A program made the position numbers and the translations under genes. From Aphelenchoides besseyi (Eukaryota; Nematoda; Chromadorea; Rhabditida; Aphelenchoididae): a stretch of DNA of 64,000 nt. Positions 53,801 through 64,000 of this stretch are shown piece after piece (positions within the stretch are counted from its first letter, which is position 1; the number at the start of each line of letters is the position of its first letter). The notes under the pieces are model-generated. The model did no database searches. It was not told where the DNA came from and saw only the letters and a list, made by a program, of their open reading frames with translations. The DNA lies in the NCBI GenBank assembly GCA_024699855.1, contig JAMPIQ010000002.1, positions 9,114,001-9,178,000 of the forward strand. Reading direction: 5' to 3'.

Positions 53801-55733
53801 GGAGATTGTTGTTGCACGGTTCCAAAAATCGAAAACGGAACGACAACAATCCGCCCGCCCGGTTTACAAAGAGATGACCCAAGTAATTCAAGAAAAAATA
53901 CATCTTTTCAATCTTATCAGTCAATATCAATCAGTCTAATGATATTTATGGTCATTTTAGTTTACCGTTCATGACTAATAAACAACTAACCTGTGTTGCT
54001 TGACCGGTTGTTCCACTTGGTGGGGGAATGATTTGCGAATTGTAGCCGCCATTGATCGAAATGTTCTCGACCAGCAGGTCTCTCGTCTTCGAATCCAATT
54101 CGGCCCAAGTGGGATTGTTTTCGCGGTAAAATCGTTCTGCAAGAAACAATGAAGTCTAATGGAATTCAAAAACGTACCGTTTATGTAGCTTTGAACGGCC
54201 GTCATTCGATTCGTTGTCAACGTTCCGGTCTTATCGGAGCAAATACTCGTTGCATTTCCCATTGTTTCACAAGCATCCAAATGTCGTACGAGATTGTTGT
54301 CACGCATCATCTGAATGACAAAATAAGAAAGTCGGATAACAAACAAACCTTCTTCACAGAGTATGTTAGTGCTAAAGTGATAGCTAACGGCAATCCTTCG
54401 GGTACAGCAATCACAAGCACAGTTACACCAACAATAATGAAATTGACAAAATACGAAATGTCTGATGTACGAAATGGTTCCTTCTTTACCAGATATTGAG
54501 TTATGCAATGGCGAACAACGAGAATTAAGACGGTGGCTGCCGCAACAATTGAGCCTTAAGAAAACAAGCTTATTTTCTTGTAAGAATATCTGTTTTGCAT
54601 ACCAATATAACCGATTTGAATAGCCAAATTAGACAGTTTTCCTTGTAACACGGATTTCGTCTTATGTCCTTCTTCTTCAGCAACATGCTCCGCAATCTGA
54701 TCACTGTCGACACCTTTTTTTCGACTCTGAAGAACACCATTTTCGGCTAAAACCTAATTCAAATTATGCGATCAAGTTGAACAAACCTTTTGACTGATTG
54801 CTTTCGCCGTTAGCTGTGACCGAACCACGTGCACTACTGTTTGCTTTGGCCGCTCCAAGTAAGGTCATAATAATGCCCGTCTGCGAATTAACACCCACAG
54901 CCGTAATGACGATCTTCCCACTACCTTCCATGGCGTGAGTACCGGATAGCAGAATAGGGTCAGCATCAGGACTCTTCTTGATGTGATCTGATTCACCAGT
55001 CAACGAGGATTCGTCGATTTTCAAATCGTTCCCTTGAATTAGAATTCCGTCTGCTGGCAACAGATCTCCTGAAACATAATATTGAATATAAAAGAAAACA
55101 AGAAACTTACCGTATTTAACGCGAGCAATATCACCGACAACAAGATCACGAATCACAATGTCCATTGCGACTCCACCACGAATAACCGAAAATTTGTGTT
55201 CGGTCTCGATTTTTGATTGAAGTCCTCGAAACTGTTTTTCTTTGGACCAATCGTTGGCAGCGGTAACCAAAACGACAACAACCACGGCAATCAAAATTGC
55301 AACGCCTTCGATCCAACCCGTGTCCTGTTCTGATGGATCGTTGGACTGTCGCTCAGGTGGTGGTTTGTAGAATGAAAGACCAACGGAAACAAGTGCAGCA
55401 ATCAACAGAATAATCAATGTGATATCAGTCAGTGCTTCCCATGCAAGACGTAGAAATGACTTCGGTGGATTTGGCGGGATTTCGTTGTGACCAAAAACCC
55501 GTCTTCTTTTCTCCAGTTCGTTGATATCGTCGGGAAGACCGTTGTTGGCGTCTGTTTGTAATTTAGCAATCAGACCATCTACACCACCATAATCAGCGTT
55601 AATCTGAAAACATCCGTTGCTAATTACCAAAACGTAATCTTCTTACCTTTTCGAGAGCATCTTTCCCGCGATGTTCCATGAGCTGCCGTAGCTCACCCAC
55701 ACTCACGCCGTAGTTACCGTCAGTGTGCGGCAT
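50818..55733 (-). CDS. Plasma-membrane Ca2+-transporting ATPase (PMCA), paralogue B
   Basis: Type IIB Ca2+ pump, complete and apparently intact. ATG at 55733 ([20 protein letters not shown]), M1/M2 near 55.4 kb, actuator [10 protein letters not shown] near 55.0 kb, [22 protein letters not shown] M4 ([13 protein letters not shown]) near 54.4 kb, [13 protein letters not shown] near 54.23 kb, KGASE near 53.08 kb, hinge [15 protein letters not shown] near 52.33 kb, M5-M10 to 51.5 kb, [15 protein letters not shown] near 51.2 kb. The last exon is [14 protein letters not shown] ending ERELER with stop at 50818, a short basic calmodulin-binding tail. Unlike A, it has no visible mini-exon cluster. The intron 53275-53990 (716 nt) holds a nested gene and has no counterpart in A. 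Tracts near 52.15-52.33 and 54.22-54.30 kb are almost identical to A. Confidence 0.95.
53520..53974 (+). CDS. Small secreted or GPI-anchored Cys-rich protein nested in PMCA-B
   Basis: Two exons, 53520-53658 and 53697-53974, with a 38-nt intron, encode 138 residues. There is a clean signal peptide ([17 protein letters not shown]), a dibasic RSKR shortly after it, and a compact Cys domain ([36 protein letters not shown]). An N-glycosylation site (NGT), a Ser/Asn-rich spacer and a hydrophobic C-terminal run ([14 protein letters not shown]) follow, suggesting a GPI signal. The CP-x-G..C..C..CC layout vaguely recalls the nematode CC domain. I cannot name the family. The gene is antisense to PMCA-B and its stop lies 16 nt from the next PMCA-B exon. 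Confidence 0.75.
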
Positions 55734-57600
55734 CTCGAGCTGCGGAACGATCAAATCCGTTCAGACAAAAAAGCTGTGCTGCTGAAATGTTTAAACGAGA
55801 GTGATATCAACAGTATGAATCAGAGTCCTCAGAACAAAACGAAATCGCTCATTAGTGCTCTCCAATTAAAACTAATCGACTTTTTCGGATACTCTTAAGA
55901 TGGAGAAGTAAACCAGTTAAGGAAATTAACTCAAAACAAGCATTTTGGACATTAAAATACGATTATTTTGGTCGTTTCGTTGATGGTCGTGGTGCTGTGA
56001 AACCGCGCTCCATTCTTCCTTTTATGCCCGCATACACGAAGATGTGCCTTCGTGTTTTAATTCGCCATTTCACTTTAGCACAAACACCTCTGTTGTTTTG
56101 GGCTTAAAAAATCCCGTCTATTAAGCGCCGTTGCGCATCTTTTTTCAGTAGAATTTTCGAGTGTTCACATTCGACTATCTTGCTAACCGTTTCGTGACCT
56201 TAAAGGCCTAATTAATTGGCGACCATGAATAATTGAAGAGCAACAAAAGCGTTTAGACCATTAGCTAATCTCCGTCTAAACGCTTAGCATTCGGTTTAAT
56301 AGAATTCGATTACGCACGAACCTCTCTCGTGGTTTTTAATCAACAAAAAGAGAAAACAACCAACCTTATCGTATTCGTTTAGTTGGCAAGAATCCAATTA
56401 GTTGAAATTATGATCATGACTCGTCAACCGATTTCTCAGTCGGTGCGCAGTTCGGTTGCTTTCAGTCGCTGCAACAAACCAAAAGCTCAATTCGGAGTGA
56501 TGATCGGCTGAAACGCGTACAATGATCGAAAACGAATGGATTTTTGAGACCATCGTTCACGGGTCCTTTTATTTTTTCATCAACGAAAAGCACAAAAAAC
56601 AACGAGGTGCCCACTCACACGTAGACGACTTTGTACGTCTTTGAGATCAAAACAAATGAAATTGAAAGCAATGAATCAGATGAACGGAAGTCAACAAAGG
56701 CATTAAACGAGCGCACTGATAAACACACTCATGACTATGTACTTCCACACTGAATCGGCCAACAGCCGAGATCGTGTTCGTTTTGATTCTTCGACCACAA
56801 TTCGCTTAGCGATAACTGTAAGATGATGACAATGAGATGGACGAGCGGATTTGTTTTCGTACGAGTGTGTGGTCGCTTGTGGCGCTCAATCGAATTGACC
56901 GCGCTCATTTTCACAACAACGCAAAACCAAATGGTTGATGTACGCAGTTGATTTGAAAAGGCGCGTCGTCGTGCGCATCTTAATCCCCGTATATCAAACG
57001 CTCGAGAGTGCACAGCGTTTTCGTGATTTGCAGATCATGCGCTAAATCGCGGAAGTCAAAATGCAAAAAAGCTGAAAACCATCAACGTGCGTGGCAACAA
57101 TCGTGGTTTAAGCGTCTGGAGTTCTGAACATTGACCACCAACAAAGTGCTCAATGTGAAGGTCAAAAATAAACACGAAATCCACGCAAATTTCCCTTTCC
57201 TTATTGAACTTGACGTTCTCGTGCACTTTGGTCGAAAGAAGTTTGTTACCCCAGGGAAGAAGTCTTATTCGCGTCCCTAAAAGCACCTGTCCACCGAAAA
57301 ACAGCCGACTGAACACATTAATTAGTCTTGCAAAACGCAATAATTAGAACACAATCAACAATATGAGCGTTGATGGACATCGACAGTCAATCTCGACGTT
57401 TTAAGTTTTGTCCCATCCTTTAGTCTTCCAACAGTCTTTAATGTCAATCCTGTGCGCTGTTATCGAACACGGATGCTTAAGTAGCACGACTGACTATAAA
57501 GTGAGATATATTTATTAACAATCGACGCGTCTCGCCCCACACTCTCCGCTTCGTGCACCGGGCTGAAGCTTCGAATTTGCTCTCTCTATCATCTTCAGGC
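55734..57600. other. Intergenic upstream of PMCA-B
   Basis: 1.9 kb with only short random open frames. It should contain the PMCA-B promoter and 5'UTR. No repeat, RNA gene or motif recognised. Confidence 0.55.
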
Positions 57601-57666
57601 CTTCATCGACGTTTCCGCTGCAACGGATGGCGGAATTTGTTCGCCTCTTAAAAAAAGACGGTTACC

Positions 57667-58102
57667 ATGGTGAGCGGCAGTTCTGAAGACGAAAAACGTT
57701 TCGATTTTGATACGAAGTTTTCGAACATGTTTAATGTATGGAAGTCGCGAATCACTGAGCCCCGATTTCAAACGGAGTTTTGGCTTAGTCGAAAGGTTGT
57801 TCTTCGTCGTCCAAATTCCTTTTATAAGAATAATACAAAAAGATGTGTGCCGGCAAAATGTCCCGAATATTTGCGGACAATTCAAATCGCCGGATGACCG
57901 TTTAAAGGACCAAAAGAACAACAACGTGACCGAAAATTCCAGTTCCTTCCTACACTCCTCAACACTTTTCTCAACTGCTCTTTTGATCGCAATTACAACG
58001 ACGATTCTCGGTATTGAAATCTGCCAAATTTTACGGCGGAAACAAGTGAAATGCACTCAAATGACTTGTTGTTTGACTTCTAAACAGTTTGTGGAGAGTT
58101 GA
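57667..58102 (+). CDS. Possible gene fragment with one membrane helix
   Basis: Two overlapping frames look coding. 57667 onward gives MVSGSSEDEKRFDFDTKFSN and on to FQTEFWLSR. The other frame gives DVCRQNVPNICGQFKSPDD, then TEN and SSF, a hydrophobic helix (STALLIAITTTILGIEI) and a basic CQILRRKQVK end, with stop near 58102. I could not find a GT-AG pair that joins them in phase, so either an intron is missed or the frame is broken. No family recognised. Confidence 0.3.
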
Positions 58103-58107
58103 ATCGG

Positions 58108-58752
58108 AAATGTTCTCTATCTCGTCATGCACGTTAATGCCATCGACAATGTCTATCGGTTGGAAGTGAGCGGTTCCAACACGACAAACGAGCAGAACAC
58201 CGAAGTAGTGGCGGAAGTGCGAATGAGTGAGCCCGTTGAAACTGCCAACTTTTCATCTCGATGGTGCGGAACGCGAATGCAATAACCCACCAAACGTATT
58301 CCCAACCTTTATGTCACTTTTCGAACGAATGTAAACCGAAACTTGAACCCATAAACTCTAAGTGGAAGACAGATCTGATGGTAGCCTCGTGTAAGCTATC
58401 AAAGATCATTACAGTTAACATACTGAATAATCGAATTCATGAAACAATAATCGACGATCAGTTGGTTGACAAAACCACGACACGAACAACGGAACCAAAA
58501 ACGAAGTTCGGTAACGTTTAAGACAAAAAAAAAGAAGTGGAAAGCGACGTGTGATTCTTCGGGAATGGTGCTATTACGTCAATTTGTTACAACCAGTGAC
58601 GATTTATGAACGCAATCGCGGTTCTCTACTGTCCGATTGGCGTCCGTTTATTCTCGAAATCAAACGGTTAATTTTTTTCTAGTCGATTAGACTTCTGCTG
58701 AAGATTCTACGTTCACTCCATCAACAAAACGTTGTCGATATTTGAGCTAATT
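58108..58752 (+). CDS. Unassigned coding-like stretches
   Basis: The frame at 58111-58284 reads LYLVMHVNAIDNVYRLEVSG and SEPVETANFSSRWCG. A second frame near 58560-58660 reads WCYYVNLLQPVTIYERNRGS then LLSDWRPFILEIKR, followed by a donor-like gttaat. Both have balanced composition and are longer than chance would suggest, but I cannot join them or name a family. They may be exons of the same gene as the neighbouring fragments. Confidence 0.3.
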
Positions 58753-59047
58753 GTAGAAGACTGCGTGCGCGCCAACTACAAAAACAAACGGGCGGAAGTG
58801 AGCACTTCGTGCGTATTCAAACTGATTCAGAGGTTGGATTCGTTTGTCCTTCTGGTGAAACAAATGCACCCAACGATCGAATATCGACGATGAGTTGTCA
58901 ATCGCGTGAAGACGAGCAGAACATAAGAAAAACAAAAAATATTCAAAGTCATGATGACGATTCAAATAATCTTTCTACTCTTAAAAGCCACTTCAAACGA
59001 GCATAACACGCTTGTAAACCATTCACTTACCAATTGGTAGTCGATGA

Positions 59048-59413
59048 ATGATCTCAATACACGATTCTTACTGTTCTTTTGGACGACAGCTCGCTAGAAG
59101 AATGCGAACGACTTTCGAGTGTGACAAAATCTTCACCATTAAACCCGTGATTATGTACATGCGTTTTGACTCTGCACGCGTCTATCGATCATACGTAAGT
59201 TTTGACGTTTTTGCTCAAACCAATCGATTACCGTTGCAGATTATTCAAATTATTGACGTCAATCGAACTCGTACGCGCATTGCTGCTCTTCGTATTGTAT
59301 TATCATTTCGAGTGCTCACAAAACAGCCGAAGGGATCGGTGTACAGAAGTTGCAATCACACTGATAAGTGCGAAAATAATTTTTGGGAACACACGGGAAT
59401 CAGAAAACGGTAA
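59048..59413 (+). CDS. Possible exon pair, function unknown
   Basis: The open frame at 59048-59413 contains a 45-nt intron-like stretch (59193-59237, gtaagt...gttgcag) whose removal keeps the frame. It joins MYMRFDSARVYRSY to IIQIIDVNRTRTRIAALRIV. It ends CENNFWEHTGIRKR. The splice signals match the local style, which supports a real gene, but no motif is recognised and the start is uncertain. Confidence 0.3.
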   Translation: MISIHDSYCSFGRQLARRMRTTFECDKIFTIKPVIMYMRFDSARVYRSYVSFDVFAQTNRLPLQIIQIIDVNRTRTRIAALRIVLSFRVLTKQPKGSVYRSCNHTDKCENNFWEHTGIRKR

Positions 59414-60896
59414 AATGAAATCGAAGAGTCAAAAATACTCGCTATTCTTCTAAATAATACAATTTTGAATCATAGAACACGACTTTTCAAACCAGAATTC
59501 GACATGGACGTTTCTGTTGAAAACTCTCGACTGACGTCTGAGCTTCTGAAGAAACCGAACACAACAAAACAAATTGCGCAATTGCAATAAACGTGAAGGA
59601 CAAATGAAACGCTGAATCAATGAGAAGTGATGAGTAATCGACAAAAGACGATCAGTAGTGGATTAGTTTGAACGGAAGCGTTTGATGAGCGACACGTGGG
59701 CGGCATTGTTTATACGAGGTCGTTGAAGTTCCTAGGAAGAGCGAAAAACAAACGAAACGGTTTGTGAAGAAAAGGCAAAGAACAGTAAATGTTCTTAATG
59801 AACATGGTTGTTTGACGCGAAGTTCGGCACATTGAAGCGGAATCAGTCAACCGCTACGAGTGACTTTGTCGGTTGAAAATTATTGACGGTGTGGCCAAAG
59901 AAGTCAAAAGTAGACCGCCAAGTTCATTTCTTCAATATTCTATTTTCGAGCGTTGCATATGTGCGGTCCGAAGGTTCAATGAAGAAGATTACGGTCGGCT
60001 GATTCCTTTGATTAATAAATCGGCCGATTAATCTCCGATGCAAACTTTTGTTTCAGACATAAGTGCAAAAACACTCGGTTAGAAGATTAAACATTAAGAT
60101 CTGTGTTCCGAAAAATAGACCGGAACTTTGAACCCGATTTGTATCGACATCGAATGAGCTGTACATTGGAAACAAGATGATGGGAATTACACGCCATTCA
60201 CCAATTTGCTAGTATCTTCAAAAGCAGAGGACTCGAACTGCGAGCACAGTTTTCAGTGCATCGTGTTCCTTTTTGGTCGAGGGCTGTAATCCTCAAGTTG
60301 CTCACAGTCAATCCGCTGACAGTCCACGGTGAGAGTATTAGCGTTCAGGTGAAATATTTTCTCTAAAACAACAAGCCTTCAGGCCTGAAAGACAGTCGGA
60401 TTGCGCGCGCGGATTACACACCACCTATGACCAAATAGATTTCGGGGGTTCGAGAGAATTTTTGTAAATTGAAAACTTTCGCATCACTGCGCATCTCATT
60501 TTCTATTCCTTTTGTAGCAATTTGTTCGTTTGTCGTCATTCATTAGAACACAACTTTCGGTGTATTCTTCGCGTCACATTTGAGCGATTGATCGCAACCG
60601 CCGATCAAATTTTTTAGCCTTCCGATCGTTCAAACTCATGTATAGACCGATTGGTTTTTCGTTGAATTGCTAACGATGTTGGAATTCGACAACAAGGAAA
60701 CGATATGGTTCTTTATCGATATTGTTTACAAATTCGTTTAACAGATCGGAAATTGATATCAAACATGAACATCCAACAAAAGGCGGCTGTTTGTATGAAA
60801 CTTGAAAGAAAGCAGGAAGGTTGTTTGCTGAGTTTTGTGATAAAAACGAATCACAGGTTGACGGAAACTCTTCAGTTTTCTCACCAAAACGAATCA
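59414..60896. other. Unassigned 1.5 kb before the oxidoreductase
   Basis: No recognisable gene. Short frames on both strands (for example 60670-60897 minus) lack motifs. Near 60.23-60.45 kb the sequence is richer in GC. A tRNA-like T-arm was considered there and rejected. The oxidoreductase promoter should lie near 60.5-60.9 kb. Confidence 0.5.
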
Positions 60897-62400
60897 ATGT
60901 CGTTGGATAGCGAACCGCTTTCTTGGGGAGTTTTAGTTAAGTACTTGGATGTTGCAACGAATTCAAAGGTTTTTTACACATCTTATTCTAAACAAAAACC
61001 TTGTTGAATTTGTGTTGGAAATTTGTTCTTGCAGGTTGTGGTAATATTTGCAATGACTTTCTATTAGCCATGGAAAATGCGAATCGTGATCACAAGGTAA
61101 AGACAACTGGTCAATTGAAAGTTTTAAGTCCTTTTAGTTGGTGGCTATTGGATCGTCGAATTTGGAGAAAAGTCGAAGATTCCTCAAAGATCGAAACTAC
61201 GATGCACGTGCTTATGGATCGTACATGGAAGTTTTGAAGGGTAAAGATTTAGTTTTTCAAATCAATGGCTTAGTTAAACTGAAAACCCTATACGCATTCT
61301 GAAAACTCTGTGTAGTAGCATGGTTTATTTTGAAACACAAACACAAACGGATGCGTCAGAATACAAAATTTTTAAGGTTTCGGTAAATTAAAAAATTTTT
61401 GTAGATCCGAATGTGCAAGTGGTCTATGTTGGTCTGAGGAACGCAGAACACTTTTACTTTACAATGAAAGCTCTGGACAATGGTAAACATGTGTTGTGTG
61501 AGAAACCATTGGGTGTGAATACAAAGCAAGTCAAACAGATGATTTTGAAAGCACGAGCCAAACGTTTATTCTTGATGGAAGGCTACTGGTCCAGATTTTT
61601 TCCTGTATACCATCAAATCCGAGAAACCATTGCAAATAACGAACTCGGACAGCCGTGTTTAGTTACTGCTACCTTAGGATATACGTTGGTATGTTTCCGT
61701 GAGGTGTTTTAACAAAGGGATTCTAGCCGCCGGATTTTGTTAATTTGGATCGTGGAGAGACGATGTTAACAACTTTGGGATGTTATACGGTTGCATTTGC
61801 GCAATTCGTATTTGGTGGAAAACCACTGGGAATCAGTTATACTGGAAGGAAGAATGCGAAAGGCGGCGATTCGTTTTCATCTGTTCGTTTGGAGTACAGC
61901 AACAATCGAGATGCTGTGGTTGTGCTCGACGAGCGACATTTCTTGCCCAACGATGCGTATATTGCTTTTGAACACGGATGCGTAAAAGTCAGTAGACTCG
62001 ATATTATTTCACATACTGAGGTGTTTTTGAAATTGGTTTCAGATTCACGGAAATTTTTGGGCTCCAACTGAAATGACAATCACGAATCGTGGAGCTGTTG
62101 AACACAAAACTTTTTCTTTAGACGATGAACGAATCTTTAATTATCCAAATAGTTCTGCTTTGCGTTTCGAAGCCGATCACGTATACGACTGCATTAAAAA
62201 CGGTTCGTTTTTGGAAGGTTGTTTTGAACTTATTATAAAAATATTTAGGACGCACGGAAAGCGAATTAATGACCTTAGAAGCATCGCAGCTTATACATGA
62301 AATCGTCGACGAACTACGTCAGATTCATATGAAAATCTCATTTCCACAAGATAAGATGTTCATTTATGATTTAATGCGAACGATGTCGTTAACACAATAA
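60897..62400 (+). CDS. DHDH: Dihydrodiol dehydrogenase / D-xylose dehydrogenase-type oxidoreductase
   Basis: GFO/IDH/MocA-family NADP+ enzyme, similar to trans-1,2-dihydrobenzene-1,2-diol dehydrogenase. ATG 60897: MSLDSEPLSWGVL, completed by GCGNICNDFLLAM at 61037 as the Rossmann GxGxI/xD start. Then VAIGSSNLEKSRRFL, NVQVVYVGLRNAEHFYF, GKHVLCEKPLGVN (the active-site EKP motif), FLMEGYWSRFFPVY, RGETMLTTLGCYTVAF and a C-terminal ISFPQDKM end. About seven exons with introns of 38-145 nt; stop 62398-62400, overlapped by AATAAA (62396-62401). The first junction is odd: TTAG must pair with GTTGTGG, but the donor reads ttaagt instead of gtaagt (T at 60937). Confidence 0.85.
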
Positions 62401-62914
62401 ACATTATTGTCGTTAACCTTTCACGCATGCAAATGCTGTTGAGTTGGTTGAATCTGAGAGGTGGACAGCTTGTTTCTAACTTGCAACCATGCCCTTAGGC
62501 GCTTTGGATAACCGCGGGGGTCCACTCATGTATTCGTGATCGACATCGGCGTCTGACTTTTCACAACAACTAGAGAACGTTCCTTTGGAAGTGTTTTTTG
62601 TCGTCGATTACAAGACTTGTGTTGGAGTTTCAATTAAACAGAACGATTCGTATTTCGCTTTCTTATCATTTCAACCTCAAATTGCGGTCGCACAACAGCA
62701 ACCTTGGTTCGCGTTGTTATCACGCGCGTCCTTCTTGCTAACAACGATCGACTGAGGTATAAACTTGATTGGTCACAACGGCGGCAAAAGCAGGTGAAAA
62801 CATTCGCGTACCACTTTCATTTTCATTTGCTCAACTTCACGGCGCTAAACGGTTCTAGAGTTCGATCAACTCGTGCGCTTGACTACACGTGCATATTATA
62901 CCTACAGTTTTTAG
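62401..62914. other. Intergenic between oxidoreductase and ABCD transporter
   Basis: 0.5 kb with no coding motif. It likely holds the promoter and 5'UTR of the ABC transporter. Nothing else seen. Confidence 0.5.
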
Positions 62915-64000
62915 ATGTCAATTCAATCCAAACTTGCACGTTACTATCTTCTTCTTCGGTATGGTGAACGAAAAACACCGCGCTATTTGTTGGCAGCTCT
63001 CGGTTGTGCTTTGGTTTTGCAAGTTTTTCGAAAACTCTACAAAATGTCACGAAGGAAAAGTAAGATCTGATTCATTCGATTTTCATTAAAATTTAGTCAA
63101 TCGAATAAGTACTGGACAATCGAAACGCAAAAACGCTCTAAACCCAAAGTTTTTTCAAGAGTTTCAAGATTTGCTTAAGATTATGATTCCCGGTTGGTTT
63201 TGTCGTGAGACGGGAATCATTGGTAAGTTCGATTTGCATTAGCCAACACTATTTTACTCTAGGAATTCACTCAATCGTGCTCATTAGTCGTACTTTCTTG
63301 TCGATTTATGTTGCTGCACTTGAAGGACGTATCATCAAAGCAATTGTCCAAACGAATGTCCATCAGTTTTGCTTGCTCATGTCTAAATGGTTTCTGATTG
63401 CAATTCCTGCTACATTGGTCAACTCACTCATTCGTTTCTTTGATTCGTACATTGGATTGGCTCTACGACAGCGTTTAACTCGTCATGCATATGCCAAGTA
63501 CTTCAAAGTAACAGCGAATGATTCAAATTAACAGAAAAACAACGTCAATTTAGAACGATGTTTATTACAAAGTTTCCAACATTGACACCCGATTGTTGAA
63601 CGTCGATCAGTGTTTAACTGAAGACATAACCACTCTTTCAACTCAAGTAGCACACTTGTACTCGCAAATAACCAAACCAATGTTCGATATTGTTCTGATT
63701 AGGTTTGTGAATGTTCGATTGCTGTAAACTATTTATATTTCAGCATCACACTAATTAACTATGCACGTAGACGTGAAGTTGGATCTACGATTATGTTCCC
63801 GATTATACTCGCTATGATTATCGTTTCGGCTACAGCTCAAATACTGAAATCTGTTAGTCCACGGTAAGTACAAATTGACACGAGTGTTCTTAATCGCATT
63901 TAGTTTTGACAATATGGTCGCTCAAGAAGCAGAGTTGAAAGGAAAACTTCGTTTCTTACACTCGCGTGTAATTACGAATAGCGAGGAGATCGCTTTCTAC
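62915..64000 (+). CDS. Peroxisomal ABC half-transporter, ABCD1/ABCD2 type (5' part)
   Basis: Imports very-long-chain acyl-CoA into peroxisomes. Exons 62915-63059, 63097-63222, 63263-63507, 63554-63702, 63744-63863 and 63904 to the edge are joined in phase, with introns of 37-46 nt. It reads [127 protein letters not shown] and [12 protein letters not shown]. These last two runs (the EAA-like motif region) match ALDP/ALDRP better than PMP70. The N-terminus carries a basic/hydrophobic stretch as expected for PEX19-dependent targeting. The ATP-binding half lies beyond the window. Confidence 0.93.

Noticed and set aside
60220..60300. tRNA-like T-arm (minus-strand GTTCGAGTCC)
   Set aside because: The flanking bases do not pair as a T-stem and no acceptor or anticodon arm can be built at the right distance.
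1..64000. Bacterial-type features (CRISPR arrays, operators, riboswitches, integrases)
   Set aside because: The sequence is an intron-bearing animal genome. No regularly spaced repeats or prokaryotic genes were seen.

Overview
This is a piece of an invertebrate animal nuclear genome. It carries Wnt, a two-pore K+ channel, calmodulin-regulated Ca2+ pumps and a huge multidomain membrane receptor, all split by very short GT-AG introns, mostly 38-55 nt. The receptor resembles Drosophila Uninflatable and the nicotinamidase has an EF-hand, so I lean towards an ecdysozoan, perhaps a nematode or mite with compact introns. The species cannot be named from sequence alone.

Layout. 1-22905 (-): one giant type I receptor gene, from its start codon at 22905 to its cytoplasmic tail, which runs off the left edge. 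Almost all its introns are about 40 nt. The exceptions are three long introns that hold plus-strand genes: GTP cyclohydrolase I (19.4-20.3 kb), a Wnt ligand (13.1-14.4 kb), and TFIIA-gamma plus STARD7 (8.7-10.1 kb). The last intron also holds a decayed zinc-finger/SANT-like gene interrupted by a 350-bp-arm foldback repeat (4.5-8.2 kb). 24639-34625 (-): plasma-membrane Ca2+-ATPase A, with clustered cassette exons. 34.6-40.3 kb: a long stretch without a recognisable gene. 40349-49349 (-): K2P channel, nicotinamidase, a C2H2 zinc-finger factor and Pelota, closely packed. 50818-55733 (-): Ca2+-ATPase B, a tandem paralogue of A with patches of near identity, and with a small secreted Cys-rich gene nested antisense in one intron. 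57.6-59.4 kb (+): unassigned coding-like fragments. 60897-62400 (+): dihydrodiol dehydrogenase-type oxidoreductase. 62915-64000 (+): start of a peroxisomal ABCD1/2-type transporter, running off the right edge.

The nested genes are mostly housekeeping or signalling genes with no obvious pathway link to their host. The pattern therefore says more about compaction than about operon-like function. The two Ca2+-ATPases share a job (Ca2+ extrusion) and appear to exchange sequence by gene conversion. Exon boundaries were read by eye from frame continuity, splice dinucleotides and family conservation. Where a junction does not work, the entry says so.
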